53,855 nucleotides of DNA from Akkermansia sp. (GCA_030525455.1 JAUNER010000018.1:1-53855); one strand, 5' to 3'; counted from the stretch's first letter, positions 27,057 through 37,150 are shown. A program made the numbers and translations. Notes: a model not told the origin generated them from the sequence alone.

Positions 27057-27494
27057 ATGAAATCACTCACCATTCTCACACTTACAACGTTAATTTCTGT
27101 ACTGTGTGCTTGCTCACCCCACAACAGCACGGCTGATTGGACCCCTGTGATTACCGGTCCGCCTCGTCCCGCCATTTCTCAGAATGAAGTGTTGATAATG
27201 GATGAATATCCTCTGGCGGAGTATACCCATATAGGATATTTTTCAAGTCCGGATGGTCAAATTGTTCGTGTTTCCCTGGAAAATACAGAACTGATTAACT
27301 ATTTCACAAAAGAAGCTGCGGCTATGGGGGGGAATACCGTTATCATTCGAGACCCTCGCATTCGCTATCGTTCCGGTGAGGGGAAAAGCACACGAGTTGA
27401 CGTTATCTATATGCGCGAAGAAATGGGCACACACGGTGAGGAAGACTTAGGCGATGCCCTTCCCATAGATGAAGATACCTTGCGAATTTACTAA
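27057..27494 (+). CDS. Small lipoprotein of unknown function
   Basis: 145 aa. Signal MKSLTILTLTTLISVLCAC with the lipobox LCAC-S, so lipidation at Cys19 is likely. The mature region contains a Pro-rich start, then a compact alternating strand/helix pattern including AEYTHIGYFSS, KEAAAMGGNTVIIRDPRI and STRVDVIYM, resembling small YdgH/DUF4156-type envelope lipoproteins in layout. That resemblance is only in pattern; I make no functional call. The 3' end overlaps an unused upstream part of the next frame. Confidence 0.72.
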   Translation: MKSLTILTLTTLISVLCACSPHNSTADWTPVITGPPRPAISQNEVLIMDEYPLAEYTHIGYFSSPDGQIVRVSLENTELINYFTKEAAAMGGNTVIIRDPRIRYRSGEGKSTRVDVIYMREEMGTHGEEDLGDALPIDEDTLRIY

Positions 27495-27582
27495 GCCGCA
27501 TCCAGCCCCCCCCCAATCGCACACATTAAATCAGCACCTGTTTACATTTCCACCTACTGTAAATACTTCAAAAGATGCTGAT

Positions 27583-28257
27583 ATGGTTCATTTACATTAC
27601 AGCGATGCTCATACGCATCATTTCACAAATCATGACGGGCTTACCTGTCTATGTGCGGCACAGCTAAGTGACTGGAGCACTATTAAAGAAATCGCTTCAC
27701 CACAGCTCATTCCATTCTTTGGGATTCATCCATGGTTCCTAGATAAAGAATCATTTGAAAATCAATTACAACTCCTGGAAGAATATCTTATATCATGTCC
27801 AATTGCCGGAGTCGGGGAAATTGGCCTCGATAAAACTCTGCGAAAATCCACTGATTTCTCCTTTCAAAAAGAGGCATTTTACAAACAACTCCATCTAGCT
27901 ACTCGCTATCATCGCCCTATTGCCACTCATTGTGTAAAATCCTGGGGTACTCTTGGGGATTATCTCAGCTCTTGCCCTCAGCAAAGAATCATCGTTCATG
28001 GCTGGAATGGATCATTATCCCCCACTCAACTCAAGCACTCTCAAGATTTCCTACTCTCTGTTGGCTGGCGAGAATTTCTGCACAAACCAGAAACAATACG
28101 CTCTATTCCACTCGAGCATTTGGCACTTGAGTCAGATGCTACCGATAAACCACTAGCGGATCTTTACTCCGCCATCTCTGATTATTTAGGTCTCTCATCT
28201 ACAGAGCTTTGTCTCATTACAGAAAAAAATCTAAAAAGACTTCTTTCTCTTACATAA
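27583..28257 (+). CDS. TatD-family metal-dependent hydrolase
   Basis: 224 aa from ATG 27583; the frame is open to 27469 but that part overlaps the lipoprotein gene and has no homology. TatD-like TIM-barrel features in order: YSDAHTHH (metal-binding His-x-His), GIHPWFL, VGEIGLDK (metal-bridging Glu), QKEAFYKQLHLAT, THCVKSWG, HGWNGS and LESDAT (C-terminal Asp). The metal site thus appears complete. TatD enzymes are Mg-dependent DNases or related hydrolases. It is short for the family (about 260), mainly through compact loops. Confidence 0.85.
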   Translation: MVHLHYSDAHTHHFTNHDGLTCLCAAQLSDWSTIKEIASPQLIPFFGIHPWFLDKESFENQLQLLEEYLISCPIAGVGEIGLDKTLRKSTDFSFQKEAFYKQLHLATRYHRPIATHCVKSWGTLGDYLSSCPQQRIIVHGWNGSLSPTQLKHSQDFLLSVGWREFLHKPETIRSIPLEHLALESDATDKPLADLYSAISDYLGLSSTELCLITEKNLKRLLSLT

Positions 28258-28289
28258 AAAAAACCTCAGGTCCATAAAAGAACCTGAGG
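28253..28289 (-). terminator. Terminator of pgk, possibly bidirectional
   Basis: CCTCAGGT / ACCTGAGG (28264-28271, 28282-28289) with a 10-nt loop; on the minus strand it is followed by a long T-run. The convergent TatD-like gene ends immediately to the left and may use the same hairpin. Confidence 0.8.
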
Positions 28290-28316
28290 GAAAACTAAAT
28301 CTCAGAAATTAAAAGA

Positions 28317-29531
28317 TTACTTACAGCAGCAGCACTTCTTTTCAGAAAGAGCACCAACGCCTGGAAGAATCTTACCTTCCAAAAGCTCAAGGGATGCACC
28401 ACCACCGGTAGAGCAGAAAGAAAGTTTATCCTGCACCTTAAACTTCTTAGCAGCGGTTACAGAGTCACCACCACCTACGATAGAGATAGCAGCGGAATCT
28501 GCCAATGCTTCGGCAACTTCCTTAGTACCCTTAGCAAAGCAATCCATTTCAAATACGCCCATAGGACCATTCCAAAGAACTGTCTTTGCTTCCTTGATAA
28601 TTGCGGAAAACTCTTCGATAGCCTTATCGCCAATGTCGATAGCCATGCCACCTTCTTGAACTTTACCACCTTCAGCAAATGGAGCAGTGCAAGTTGTTTC
28701 AGCACCATCTTCAAACTTCATGGCAACGCGAACGTCTGCAGGAAGCAAGAATTTCACACCCTTAGCCTTAGCTGTTTCAAGGATTTCACGAGCAAGGTCA
28801 AGCTTATCGCCTTCAATCTTAGATGAACCTAAATCATAACCCTGAGCGGCAAGGAATGTATTGGCCATAGCACCACCGATAAGGAAAGTATCTGCCTTTT
28901 CCATAAGCTTGGAAAGCACTTCAATCTTATCAGAAACCTTTGCACCACCCATGATCACAACGAATGGCTTTTCAGGTGATTCAAGCTTGCCTTCCAAATA
29001 CTCAAGTTCGCGTTCAATGAGGAAGCCCATAGCACTCTTTTCAGCAAAGTGAGTTACACCTTCTGTAGAAGCATGTGCTCTGTGTGCTGTACCAAATGCA
29101 TCGTTCACAAATAAGGTTGCATTACCCAAAAGTGCCTTGGCAAATTCAGGGTCATTCTTCTTTTCTCCAGGATAGAAACGAACGTTTTCCAACAATACTA
29201 CGTCCCCATCTGTCATTGCTGCACGTGTAGCACTTGCTTCTTCGCCAATGGCGGCAGATACAAACTTCACGTCCTTGCCAAGTAATTCAGAAAGACGAAC
29301 TGCTACCGGGCTAAGAGAAAATGCAGGATCGGGTTCATTTTTCGGACGCCCCAAATGAGAACATAGAACGAGTCGTGCACCGCCTTCTACAAGTGTCTTA
29401 ATAGTTGGCAGAGCTGCTACAATGCGAGCGTCGTTGGTAATTGCACCATCTTTCAAAGGCACGTTGAAGTCCACACGCATGAGAACTTCCTTACCCTTAA
29501 CGCAGAGATCACGTACGGTGAGTTTAGCCAT
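28317..29531 (-). CDS. pgk: Phosphoglycerate kinase with a Cys4 tail
   Basis: 404 aa. Transfers phosphate from 1,3-bisphosphoglycerate to ADP. MRVDFNVPLKDG at the N-terminus, CSHLGRPKNEPDP, VNDAFGTAHRAHAS, FVVIMGGAKVSDKI, WNGPMGVFEM and GGGDSVTAAKKF are present. The usual C-terminus GVGAL is extended by SEKKCCCCK: four consecutive Cys codons (TGC TGC TGC TGT). Such a tail is not part of the enzyme's fold. It may bind metal or be a trinucleotide expansion. It lies next to gap on the same strand, but a terminator separates them. Confidence 0.97.
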   Translation of the reverse strand: MAKLTVRDLCVKGKEVLMRVDFNVPLKDGAITNDARIVAALPTIKTLVEGGARLVLCSHLGRPKNEPDPAFSLSPVAVRLSELLGKDVKFVSAAIGEEASATRAAMTDGDVVLLENVRFYPGEKKNDPEFAKALLGNATLFVNDAFGTAHRAHASTEGVTHFAEKSAMGFLIERELEYLEGKLESPEKPFVVIMGGAKVSDKIEVLSKLMEKADTFLIGGAMANTFLAAQGYDLGSSKIEGDKLDLAREILETAKAKGVKFLLPADVRVAMKFEDGAETTCTAPFAEGGKVQEGGMAIDIGDKAIEEFSAIIKEAKTVLWNGPMGVFEMDCFAKGTKEVAEALADSAAISIVGGGDSVTAAKKFKVQDKLSFCSTGGGASLELLEGKILPGVGALSEKKCCCCK

Positions 29532-29561
29532 AATTTGTATGTTTATTAATGATTAGATATG

Positions 29562-29588
29562 AAAAAGGGAGGGCATTTCTGCCCTCCC
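29562..29588 (-). terminator. Terminator of gap
   Basis: Perfect 9-bp stem GGGAGGGCA / TGCCCTCCC (29567-29575, 29580-29588), 4-nt loop, then T5 on the minus strand. Confidence 0.9.
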
Positions 29589-29647
29589 GAAGTGAATCTT
29601 CGTGTGCCTTTTGAAGGGCAAGCTTTGTCCTAATAGGACTTACTTGC

Positions 29648-30673
<1,026 letters not shown>

Positions 30674-30823
30674 TTAATAACAAATTCTTGAACAAATCCA
30701 TATGTTCAATGAACGATTGCAGTATACTTAATCAGCTACCCAAGGTCAACACTATTCTTTCAATGAAATTAAGATTTCTTTTATTTTCACGGCACACACT
30801 AGAAAAAATAAGCTCTCGCCAAC

Positions 30824-31423
30824 TTATTTCATACATCTCAGAGCCGCCCTTAGTAATTCTTCCAGACTTAGGTCCGGATTATTTTTTAAGCACAAATCGA
30901 CAGCTTTTCTAGCATCGACTTGTTTATAGCCCAAAGCAACCATAGCCATTTCTGCATCACCGGCAATTTGACTGGTAACACCACGAGCTTGAGACTCCCA
31001 GGTTTGAGCGACACCAACCTTATCTTTTAATTCCAGAACGATGCGTTCAGCTGTTTTTTTCCCGACTCCTTTAGCACGTGCAATCACACCGACATCACCA
31101 GAGACTACAGCCTGTTTAAATTGCTCTACACTTAGTGAGCCTAATATAGCAATAGCAGTTGCCGGGCCAATCCCCGATACCCTATCTATTAATAAACGAA
31201 ACACATCCCTCTCCGCATCCGTAGAAAATCCATAAAGCACCTGTATATTTTCACGAATGTGAAAATATGTTTTTAGAGTAACTTCTTTACCCTCATATGG
31301 GTTCAATTTATCAAAAGTAGAAATAGGAACAAAGACCTCATACCCGACACCATTTACATCTAACACCAACCTCTGAGGATAAGATTCTGCAACTTTACCA
31401 CGAAGAAAAGCAATCATAGCCAT
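30824..31423 (-). CDS. ruvA: Holliday junction DNA helicase subunit RuvA
   Basis: 199 aa. RuvA binds Holliday junctions and loads RuvB. MIAFLRGKVAES begins the OB-fold domain, VNGVGYEVFVP follows, then two helix-hairpin-helix motifs (LIDRVSGIGPATAIAIL, ARAKGVGKKTAERIVLEL) and the C-terminal RuvB-binding domain with AMVALGYKQVDARKAV. I prefer ATG 31423 (two codons before MIAF) because a -10 element TATTAT ends 8 nt upstream; 31417 is equally normal. No ruvB or ruvC is nearby. Confidence 0.95.
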   Translation of the reverse strand: MAMIAFLRGKVAESYPQRLVLDVNGVGYEVFVPISTFDKLNPYEGKEVTLKTYFHIRENIQVLYGFSTDAERDVFRLLIDRVSGIGPATAIAILGSLSVEQFKQAVVSGDVGVIARAKGVGKKTAERIVLELKDKVGVAQTWESQARGVTSQIAGDAEMAMVALGYKQVDARKAVDLCLKNNPDLSLEELLRAALRCMK

Positions 31424-31431
31424 AGCGTGAC

Positions 31432-31458
31432 ATAATACAGGCACATTGGACAAGTCAA
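31432..31458 (-). promoter_or_regulatory. Candidate promoter of ruvA, near-leaderless
   Basis: Minus strand: TTGACT (31453-31458), 15-nt spacer (a little short), TATTAT (31432-31437), then 8 nt and ATG. The -10 is strong; the spacing makes the -35 less certain. Confidence 0.4.
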
Positions 31459-31477
31459 ATCTGTATCAGCACAGTAG

Positions 31478-32032
31478 CTATTGTTTCAGTTTATCTTTCA
31501 ACACATGACTCTTAACATACTCTAAATCCCCTAAATGATAAAAACACCTCAATCGCTTTCCTTTCGTCGATGTCAATCTCGCATAATGTTTACGCACCAA
31601 CCCCCTCGCAGCTAGTTTGTAAACAAAACTTCTAACCACACCAAGCATTTCCGTAGCCTTGTTCATTGGCACATACCCCTCCGGCACAAAATCCGCTAAC
31701 TCCTTTATCTGCAACAAAACATTTTTCGCTTCATCGTAATTCCAAAATTTTCCCTGTCGTTGCATTGGCGTTGGCCGAACTTGATACGCCACCTTATGTC
31801 GAGTTAATAAGGCACGAACACTCGACACGCGACCTCCAAACATTTTCGCTAATTGCTTTGTAGACACATATCGAACTGCTGTTTTTTTCGGTTTTTTCTT
31901 AATATGATTAAAAATCGGGTAACGCCAGCGTTTCTTCCTTATAGAGGCCGGAAAGAGAATTTTCGGGCTATCTATATATCGATTGCCATCTGTACCGATA
32001 AATGTTTTATAATTACGTTCATCCATTTCCAT
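31478..32032 (-). CDS. Probable DNA-binding protein with two helix-turn-helix modules
   Basis: 184 aa. After a basic N-terminal 50 residues (KKRWRYPIFNHIKKKPKK), one HTH-like module has STKQLAKMFGGRVSSVRALLTRHKVAYQVRP and a second has PMNKATEMLGVVRSFVYKLAARGLVRKHY; both end in a wing-like basic strand. This recalls MerR/excisionase-type winged HTHs, but no family is named with confidence. It is on the same strand as the polysaccharide operon but beyond its terminator, so it may be separate. AGAGG 6 nt upstream of the in-frame ATG at 32026 suggests that codon as an alternative start. Confidence 0.65.
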   Translation of the reverse strand: MEMDERNYKTFIGTDGNRYIDSPKILFPASIRKKRWRYPIFNHIKKKPKKTAVRYVSTKQLAKMFGGRVSSVRALLTRHKVAYQVRPTPMQRQGKFWNYDEAKNVLLQIKELADFVPEGYVPMNKATEMLGVVRSFVYKLAARGLVRKHYARLTSTKGKRLRCFYHLGDLEYVKSHVLKDKLKQ

Positions 32033-32072
32033 CCTCTATTGCCATGAAGCACCTCGCCATTTCAAATTCAAC

Positions 32073-32098
32073 AAAAGGGCCTTTTCTTAGGCCCTCAT
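32073..32098 (-). terminator. Terminator of the polysaccharide export operon
   Basis: GGGCCT / AGGCCC arms (32077-32082, 32089-32094) with a 6-nt loop; minus-strand T-run follows. Confidence 0.7.
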
Positions 32099-32173
32099 TT
32101 TATAAACAAAAACCCCTCCCCCGAGTAAAAATTCTCGAGAGAGAGGATTCTAAAATAATTGACTCAAACAAAC

Positions 32174-32806
32174 TTAGTCAACCAAACCATCCGGTCGGGT
32201 CTCAAAAAGCCCACGATCCGGCACATGAATGCTGTCGTTTGGTTGGACTTCCACTTTGCGATCTCGACGAGAGAAATAGTCAAATGTGGATGTCTTGGAA
32301 CCACGTGACAACTGAACATATCGAGAACCAAACTCTGTAATGTCACCTGCTGCCACAATGGCTTCAATCAAAGTCATACCACGACGCCATGGTACCTGCT
32401 TACGCATAGCAACTTTGCCACTTACCAACACAATGTGCTGAGTTAGCTGAGCATCACCACTCTGAACTTTAACAATAAACGTGGGATTCACATAAAGCTC
32501 AGCCTTTGTGTAGGCGGCAGAGAGCATATCCTCAATCTGTCGGGCAGTTTTGCCAATCACACGAAAGACATTCTTCCCTGCAGGTAACTGAGGCATACGA
32601 ATAGTGCCGGAATTATCCAAAATGTACTGCCCGGATATTGTTTGAGCATCATCACTTGGAATACCACGCACTTGAATATCAATCATACCATGTGACTGAA
32701 CCACATCCGGTGACTGAGCAAAGGCCATATTACCACTCATCATGAACATACAGCCCATGAGAAGCCCGATTAGAGATGTAAGCATCTTTCTCATATTAGG
32801 TATCAT
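32174..32806 (-). CDS. Wza-type polysaccharide export protein
   Basis: 210 aa. N-terminal signal sequence, then a poly-export domain: VQVRGIPSDDAQTISGQYILDNSGTIRMPQL, GKTARQIEDMLSAAYTKAELYVNPTFIVKV, and an SLBB-like part with VLVSGKVAMRKQVPWRRGMTLIEAIVAAGD. These form the outer-membrane export channel or its periplasmic ring in Wza-dependent capsule/EPS systems. It is shorter than E. coli Wza (379 aa) and lacks an obvious lipobox Cys, so it may be a minimal export protein. It follows the Wzc-like kinase by 6 bp. In-text strings are given piecewise; all lie in one frame. Confidence 0.85.
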   Translation of the reverse strand: MIPNMRKMLTSLIGLLMGCMFMMSGNMAFAQSPDVVQSHGMIDIQVRGIPSDDAQTISGQYILDNSGTIRMPQLPAGKNVFRVIGKTARQIEDMLSAAYTKAELYVNPTFIVKVQSGDAQLTQHIVLVSGKVAMRKQVPWRRGMTLIEAIVAAGDITEFGSRYVQLSRGSKTSTFDYFSRRDRKVEVQPNDSIHVPDRGLFETRPDGLVD

Positions 32807-32812
32807 TGGTTT

Positions 32813-35023
32813 TTAGTACAAATCTTCTTCATTGGACTGAACAGAGGCAAGTTCCTTTGCCTTTCCTGTTTGTTCAATCTTCATTCTATCTGTGGTCTCA
32901 GGATTAACGATAGGTGTATTCTTTTCAGAATAATATGAGTAATAGGTGGTGTAATACTGATACTGATGGTCAGAATTAATATCAATATTATTCATCACAA
33001 CACCTACCAAATTACCACCCACAGATTCGATAACCTGCTTCTGTCGCAATAATGCCTTCACCGGCAACTTACGCGGTTGCACAACCATAAAGGTCATGTC
33101 AACTTCACTCACAATCACAGCAGAGTCAGACACACCTAAAATTGGCGGAGAGTCTACCAAAATCACGTCAAACCGTTCCTTAACTTCTTGAATAAGTTCA
33201 CTGAACTTACGAGAGTTAAGAGCACCAGATGGGTCAAATGGCATAGGACCGGCCGGCATGACGTAAAGGTTTTCAATAGGTGTCTGGAAAACAACTTCTT
33301 CTAAGCCATAATCTTCCAATAGATACGAGGCCAAACCAGCTTCATTATCCAACTGATAGTAACGATGCAACTTCGGACGACGCATATCCGCGTCAATCAT
33401 CAATGTTGCGTAACCACCCTGGGCACAAATATATGCCAAGTTACATAGTGTCGTTGTCTTACCTTCACCGGCACTACCAGAAACGAAAGTAATAACAATT
33501 TCTTCAAGACCTTTCTTATTGAATTCAATATTCGTTCGCAATATGCGATAGGCTTCAGCCTCCGGCCCCTGTGCCCCCACAGAGTGAAGGAACGGAGTAT
33601 TCTTGGGAATCAAACCTAAAACAGGAACTTGAAGGGCTCGTTCCACGTCTTCCATGTTCTTCACGGAGGTATCCATGAACTCAAGCAACAAGGCCAAACC
33701 AATACCAAGCATCAAGCCAGCAGCGGCACCAACAGCTAAGTTTAATGTAACATTCGGCTTGCTCGGAGCAGTCGGAAGCAACGGATATTCAAAGATATCC
33801 ACAGCTTCACGCGGCACACGCAAACGGGCAATTTCATCCTTGTAACGTGCATCAAGAACCTTCAACTGTTCCAATGCAGCATCATAATCACGGCTTGCCT
33901 GCTCATACATAGGAACTTTCATCACGTGTTCCTTAAGCTCTCTTTCCTTAGTCTCTACAATTTCGTCCCAGTGTTTGCGACTAGCAGCGACTAATTCAAG
34001 TTTGCTCTTCAATGAAGCACGCAAACCAATAAGTCCTTGTGTGAGTTTTTCCTTTTGCAGTCTTTCCGTTTCGTCAAGGGCAAGCATCTTCGGGTGCTTA
34101 GGACCAATGTTACCAGCCTTCAACTGTTCTCTGTCCTGACGCATACGTAAATACTCGTTGTAGTTGGCACGCAAGGTACTTGCACCCACTACTTCTGCAC
34201 TAAGCAGGTCCGAGCTATTCACATAGTCTAAAAGTTTATCGTCGGGTAAACGTTCCAACTCTTGCACATAAGCCGTAAGTTCACGTTCATCCTTCTCCAT
34301 CTTCATGGCCGTATCCATCGCCTTACGGTAAGCTTCTTCTTCCAGACCAGCGGTCATAACCGGGCGATTTTGACCATTTTGCCATGTTGTTGGTAGATAC
34401 GTTCCGTCAGCAATCAGCTTTTTCAGAGCCATCATCTTTTCATTAACAACGTCCTCTTGTTCGCGAAGAACGTCTTTCAAACTCTTAATAGCTAACTCAA
34501 CCAAACGGTTTTCACGCATTTCGCGGTCTTGCTTGTACGCTTCCGGTACCGCTTTTGCAATGTTCTGCACTAATTTCGGGTCCGGACCGGATACGAATAC
34601 GTCCACTAAGTCTGTAGCACGCACCGGCATCACCTTAATCATATTAAAAAGGTCAGCAGCGGCCATTTCATCGGTCATCCCCCATTCAGCAGCAAGGTTA
34701 AGTTTCTTAGACACCACTTTCAGCACTTCAGATGAAGTAAGTACTGAATACTGCATGGGTATGTAATTCTGAGTAATATTGGTGTTTTCCACAATATCCT
34801 GAGAACGACCAATGCCCATAATGGGTTTCGGTAACTTAATCTGGAATTGACATTTTGCTTGGTATGTCGGAGGCATCAGGAAGGTAACAACTACTGACAC
34901 AACCAATACCAATAAGAATACAAGAAATACTTCTTTCCACCGATTTCGCAATACCTGAATATAATCAATATTGCGAACCACTATTTGGTCATTTTGCTGC
35001 TGATTTTGAGAATTCATATCCAC
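32813..35023 (-). CDS. Wzc-like chain-length regulator and tyrosine autokinase
   Basis: 736 aa. Domains in order: an N-terminal Wzz part with a membrane helix near residues 30-50, a long coiled-coil periplasmic region (about 150-410), a second membrane helix around 428-448, and a cytoplasmic BY-kinase domain. Walker A SAGEGKTT (516-525), Walker A' MIDAD (near 544) and Walker B ILVDSPP (near 621) are all present. The C-terminus carries a Tyr cluster (Tyr688, 690, 691, 694, 695, 697, 698), the usual autophosphorylation tail, followed by 38 further residues. Such proteins control polymer length with Wza. No polymerase, flippase or glycosyltransferase gene is adjacent. Confidence 0.93.
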   Translation of the reverse strand: MDMNSQNQQQNDQIVVRNIDYIQVLRNRWKEVFLVFLLVLVVSVVVTFLMPPTYQAKCQFQIKLPKPIMGIGRSQDIVENTNITQNYIPMQYSVLTSSEVLKVVSKKLNLAAEWGMTDEMAAADLFNMIKVMPVRATDLVDVFVSGPDPKLVQNIAKAVPEAYKQDREMRENRLVELAIKSLKDVLREQEDVVNEKMMALKKLIADGTYLPTTWQNGQNRPVMTAGLEEEAYRKAMDTAMKMEKDERELTAYVQELERLPDDKLLDYVNSSDLLSAEVVGASTLRANYNEYLRMRQDREQLKAGNIGPKHPKMLALDETERLQKEKLTQGLIGLRASLKSKLELVAASRKHWDEIVETKERELKEHVMKVPMYEQASRDYDAALEQLKVLDARYKDEIARLRVPREAVDIFEYPLLPTAPSKPNVTLNLAVGAAAGLMLGIGLALLLEFMDTSVKNMEDVERALQVPVLGLIPKNTPFLHSVGAQGPEAEAYRILRTNIEFNKKGLEEIVITFVSGSAGEGKTTTLCNLAYICAQGGYATLMIDADMRRPKLHRYYQLDNEAGLASYLLEDYGLEEVVFQTPIENLYVMPAGPMPFDPSGALNSRKFSELIQEVKERFDVILVDSPPILGVSDSAVIVSEVDMTFMVVQPRKLPVKALLRQKQVIESVGGNLVGVVMNNIDINSDHQYQYYTTYYSYYSEKNTPIVNPETTDRMKIEQTGKAKELASVQSNEEDLY

Positions 35024-35039
35024 TAGTAGTTATGATAAA

Positions 35040-35078
35040 GCTCCTCTAATTGAGAATTACATTCACAATCAGAGGAGC
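35040..35078 (-). terminator. Hairpin between the beta-barrel gene and wzc
   Basis: GCTCCTCT / AGAGGAGC (35040-35047, 35071-35078), 23-nt loop. No good T-run follows on the minus strand, so it may attenuate or protect the transcript rather than terminate. Confidence 0.4.
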
Positions 35079-35107
35079 AAAATACATTGAACGGAACTTA
35101 TTAACCT

Positions 35108-36316
35108 TTAGAAATTGTAACCTGTCCCAAAGGAAATTACGTTACGATCGTAACTTGGCATATCGTAGCTATAGCCACTATATGAACCATTGGTGTAGGA
35201 ATATCTGAGAGTCAGATACCAGTGAGGAGTGATGTCCATCTTCACACCTGCATAAGCGTTCACTGTCAGTGTTGTCGTATCTGTATTATAGGTTGTGTTC
35301 GGACGAGAGTAATCACTATTGATTAAGTTAAGACCGGCCATGATAGAAAATCTTGGGGTCAACTTGTAATCAGAAGTGATGCCTAAACGCCAAGTTTCGT
35401 TAGAATGGTAACGAGAACCACCACCTACATAAGTGTTTGTTGCTTCATTAGAATAACGAACGAATGCACCCAAGTGTAAGCGATCTGTTACTGTGCGGTT
35501 CAAGCCAAATTCAGCAGATGGATAAGTCTTGTGACCATAACCTTCTACATACTTGAACTGAGGACCAACTCTTAATGTAGCAGATGTGTTTTCGTCCAAA
35601 GCGTATTCAATACCTGCAAAAATGAAGTTAGAGAATTCGTCGCTACCCCAGATACGTTGGCAGTAGTTATATCTCCATGCAAGAGACAAAGCCATACGTT
35701 CTGTCCACTTATAACGATTGTTGATTTCAGCACCGAAGTATTCACGGTTGTCAATCTCAGAAATTTCTTCCTGATAATCAATACGTGAATAGTTAATACC
35801 AAAGGAAGTAGAATAGCGGTTATTCCATGCCTTGCTCAAGGTTGTACCAACGTATGCATAAATGTATTCACCATCACGGCGAGAGTTGGCAACACCATTT
35901 GCATAGTTTGGTTCCGGCTGCCATGCAAAAGATGCACTGCAACTCATACGCAAGGTCTGGCTAAAGCTATGAGTCAAATTAGCAGAAAAACTGGAGTTTG
36001 AAAGGTTTTCGCTGCTATCACCTTCCAAATCTTTTAAATAGAAAATACCACCCAACTTTGCATTCATGCTGTACTGAGTGATAGAGTCATAGTTAGAAAG
36101 AGAAGCACGAACGTCTGCACTAATGAAGGCAGATTCATCTTCATCCCAGTTAGATGCATTCACGTTACTGTCGTAACCACCTGCAACATTGAAATTCCAC
36201 TTCAAAGGAAGAGAGATATCCAAACCTGTTGGACCGGCGATTGAATAGAGAGACTGAGCATTAGCAGCGGTCAATAAACCAGCTGCAAGCAATGATGTGT
36301 AAACAAAACTCTTCAT
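35108..36316 (-). CDS. Outer-membrane beta-barrel protein of the EPS operon
   Basis: 402 aa. Signal peptide (MKSFVYTSLLAAGLLTAANA) then a chain rich in amphipathic strands with aromatic girdles and turns (for example SFGINYSRIDY, SLAWRYNYCQRIW, LGITSDYKLTPRF, YLTLRYSYTNG), ending in Phe (GTGYNF), the usual barrel C-terminus. The layout resembles the 18-strand barrels found with exosortase or Wza/Wzc polysaccharide loci. The Shine-Dalgarno AAGGA lies 7 nt before the ATG. Placed between a secreted Ala-rich protein and Wzc, it may help move polymer out or anchor it; that is inference. Confidence 0.8.
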   Translation of the reverse strand: MKSFVYTSLLAAGLLTAANAQSLYSIAGPTGLDISLPLKWNFNVAGGYDSNVNASNWDEDESAFISADVRASLSNYDSITQYSMNAKLGGIFYLKDLEGDSSENLSNSSFSANLTHSFSQTLRMSCSASFAWQPEPNYANGVANSRRDGEYIYAYVGTTLSKAWNNRYSTSFGINYSRIDYQEEISEIDNREYFGAEINNRYKWTERMALSLAWRYNYCQRIWGSDEFSNFIFAGIEYALDENTSATLRVGPQFKYVEGYGHKTYPSAEFGLNRTVTDRLHLGAFVRYSNEATNTYVGGGSRYHSNETWRLGITSDYKLTPRFSIMAGLNLINSDYSRPNTTYNTDTTTLTVNAYAGVKMDITPHWYLTLRYSYTNGSYSGYSYDMPSYDRNVISFGTGYNF

Positions 36317-36340
36317 CTTAAAATCCTTGGTTAAAATTTC

Positions 36341-37027
36341 TTAGTATCTACCAACCGGGCTAGATACATCCGGAGCTACTTCACCGGCATCCGGAGCTTC
36401 CGGAAGAGTACCAATTGGCAAACCACCCGGCTTCACCAAAGCGCCCTCACCAGCACGGTCACCAGGGGTTACAAGACCAGTAGTCTGAGTAGTAACAGCA
36501 CCTAAGGGGTTGTCCGGTGTCTGAGCAGCCACACCTGTTGCTACATCTGCCATTGCAGAAGCTGCAGGAGTACCGGCGATAGCCTTTTCAACAGCATCAC
36601 ATACAGGACCGACCGCAGAGAACGGATGACTCATCTTCTTAATAGCAGCCTCAACGATGGCAATAATCTGCCCCTTTGTAACATTCGGGCCATAAGACTT
36701 AGCAGCAGCCGCAGCAATCTGAGGAGCCTCTTCCGGGGCAACTTCTGCAAGCATACCAACCAAAACACCCATTACTTCACTAGAAACAGGAGTAGCACCG
36801 GCTTGCTTCAAAATTTCAGAAGCTTTTTTCATGTCCAGCTTGCCGGACTTTTTAGCAGCCGCAACAACTGTTGACATCTTGTTAATTAGCGCCTGCTCTG
36901 CAGGGCTAACCTTCTGAGCAGCGGGAGCTGCCGAAACATCAGCTTGCTGAGCCACACCGGTCATGGTAGATGCAAAAGCAAACAATAGAGAGCTCAAAAT
37001 AGCACTTACTTTAAATCTTGCCTTCAT
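36341..37027 (-). CDS. Secreted Ala/Pro-rich helical protein
   Basis: 228 aa. A signal peptide (to about residue 26, GVAQQA) precedes a helical, Ala/Lys-rich region with two similar segments, LINKMSTVVAAAKKSGKLDMKKASEIL and IAAAAAKSYGPNVTKGQIIAIVEAAIKKM, and a Gly/Pro-rich low-complexity C-terminal third. No family recognised. It begins the minus-strand unit ahead of the barrel protein, Wzc and Wza, which suggests a role in the same envelope polymer system. Function unknown. Confidence 0.7.
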   Translation of the reverse strand: MKARFKVSAILSSLLFAFASTMTGVAQQADVSAAPAAQKVSPAEQALINKMSTVVAAAKKSGKLDMKKASEILKQAGATPVSSEVMGVLVGMLAEVAPEEAPQIAAAAAKSYGPNVTKGQIIAIVEAAIKKMSHPFSAVGPVCDAVEKAIAGTPAASAMADVATGVAAQTPDNPLGAVTTQTTGLVTPGDRAGEGALVKPGGLPIGTLPEAPDAGEVAPDVSSPVGRY

Positions 37028-37065
37028 AATAAAAGGTTAAGCTGTTACATGTAATAGTAAAAAAT

Positions 37066-37139
37066 TGGAGCGGGTAACGGGAATCGAACCCGTATGATCA
37101 GCTTGGAAGGCTGGAGCTTTACCATTAAGCTATACCCGC
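37066..37139 (-). tRNA. tRNA-Gly (anticodon TCC)
   Basis: 74 nt including an encoded CCA. The acceptor stem is GCGGGTA / TACCCGC, the T-loop contains GGTTCGATTCC, and the anticodon loop CTTCCAA gives TCC. It lies just upstream of the EPS operon on the same strand and is divergent from a second tRNA-Gly. Confidence 0.97.
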
Positions 37140-37150
37140 ACAACGCCCGA

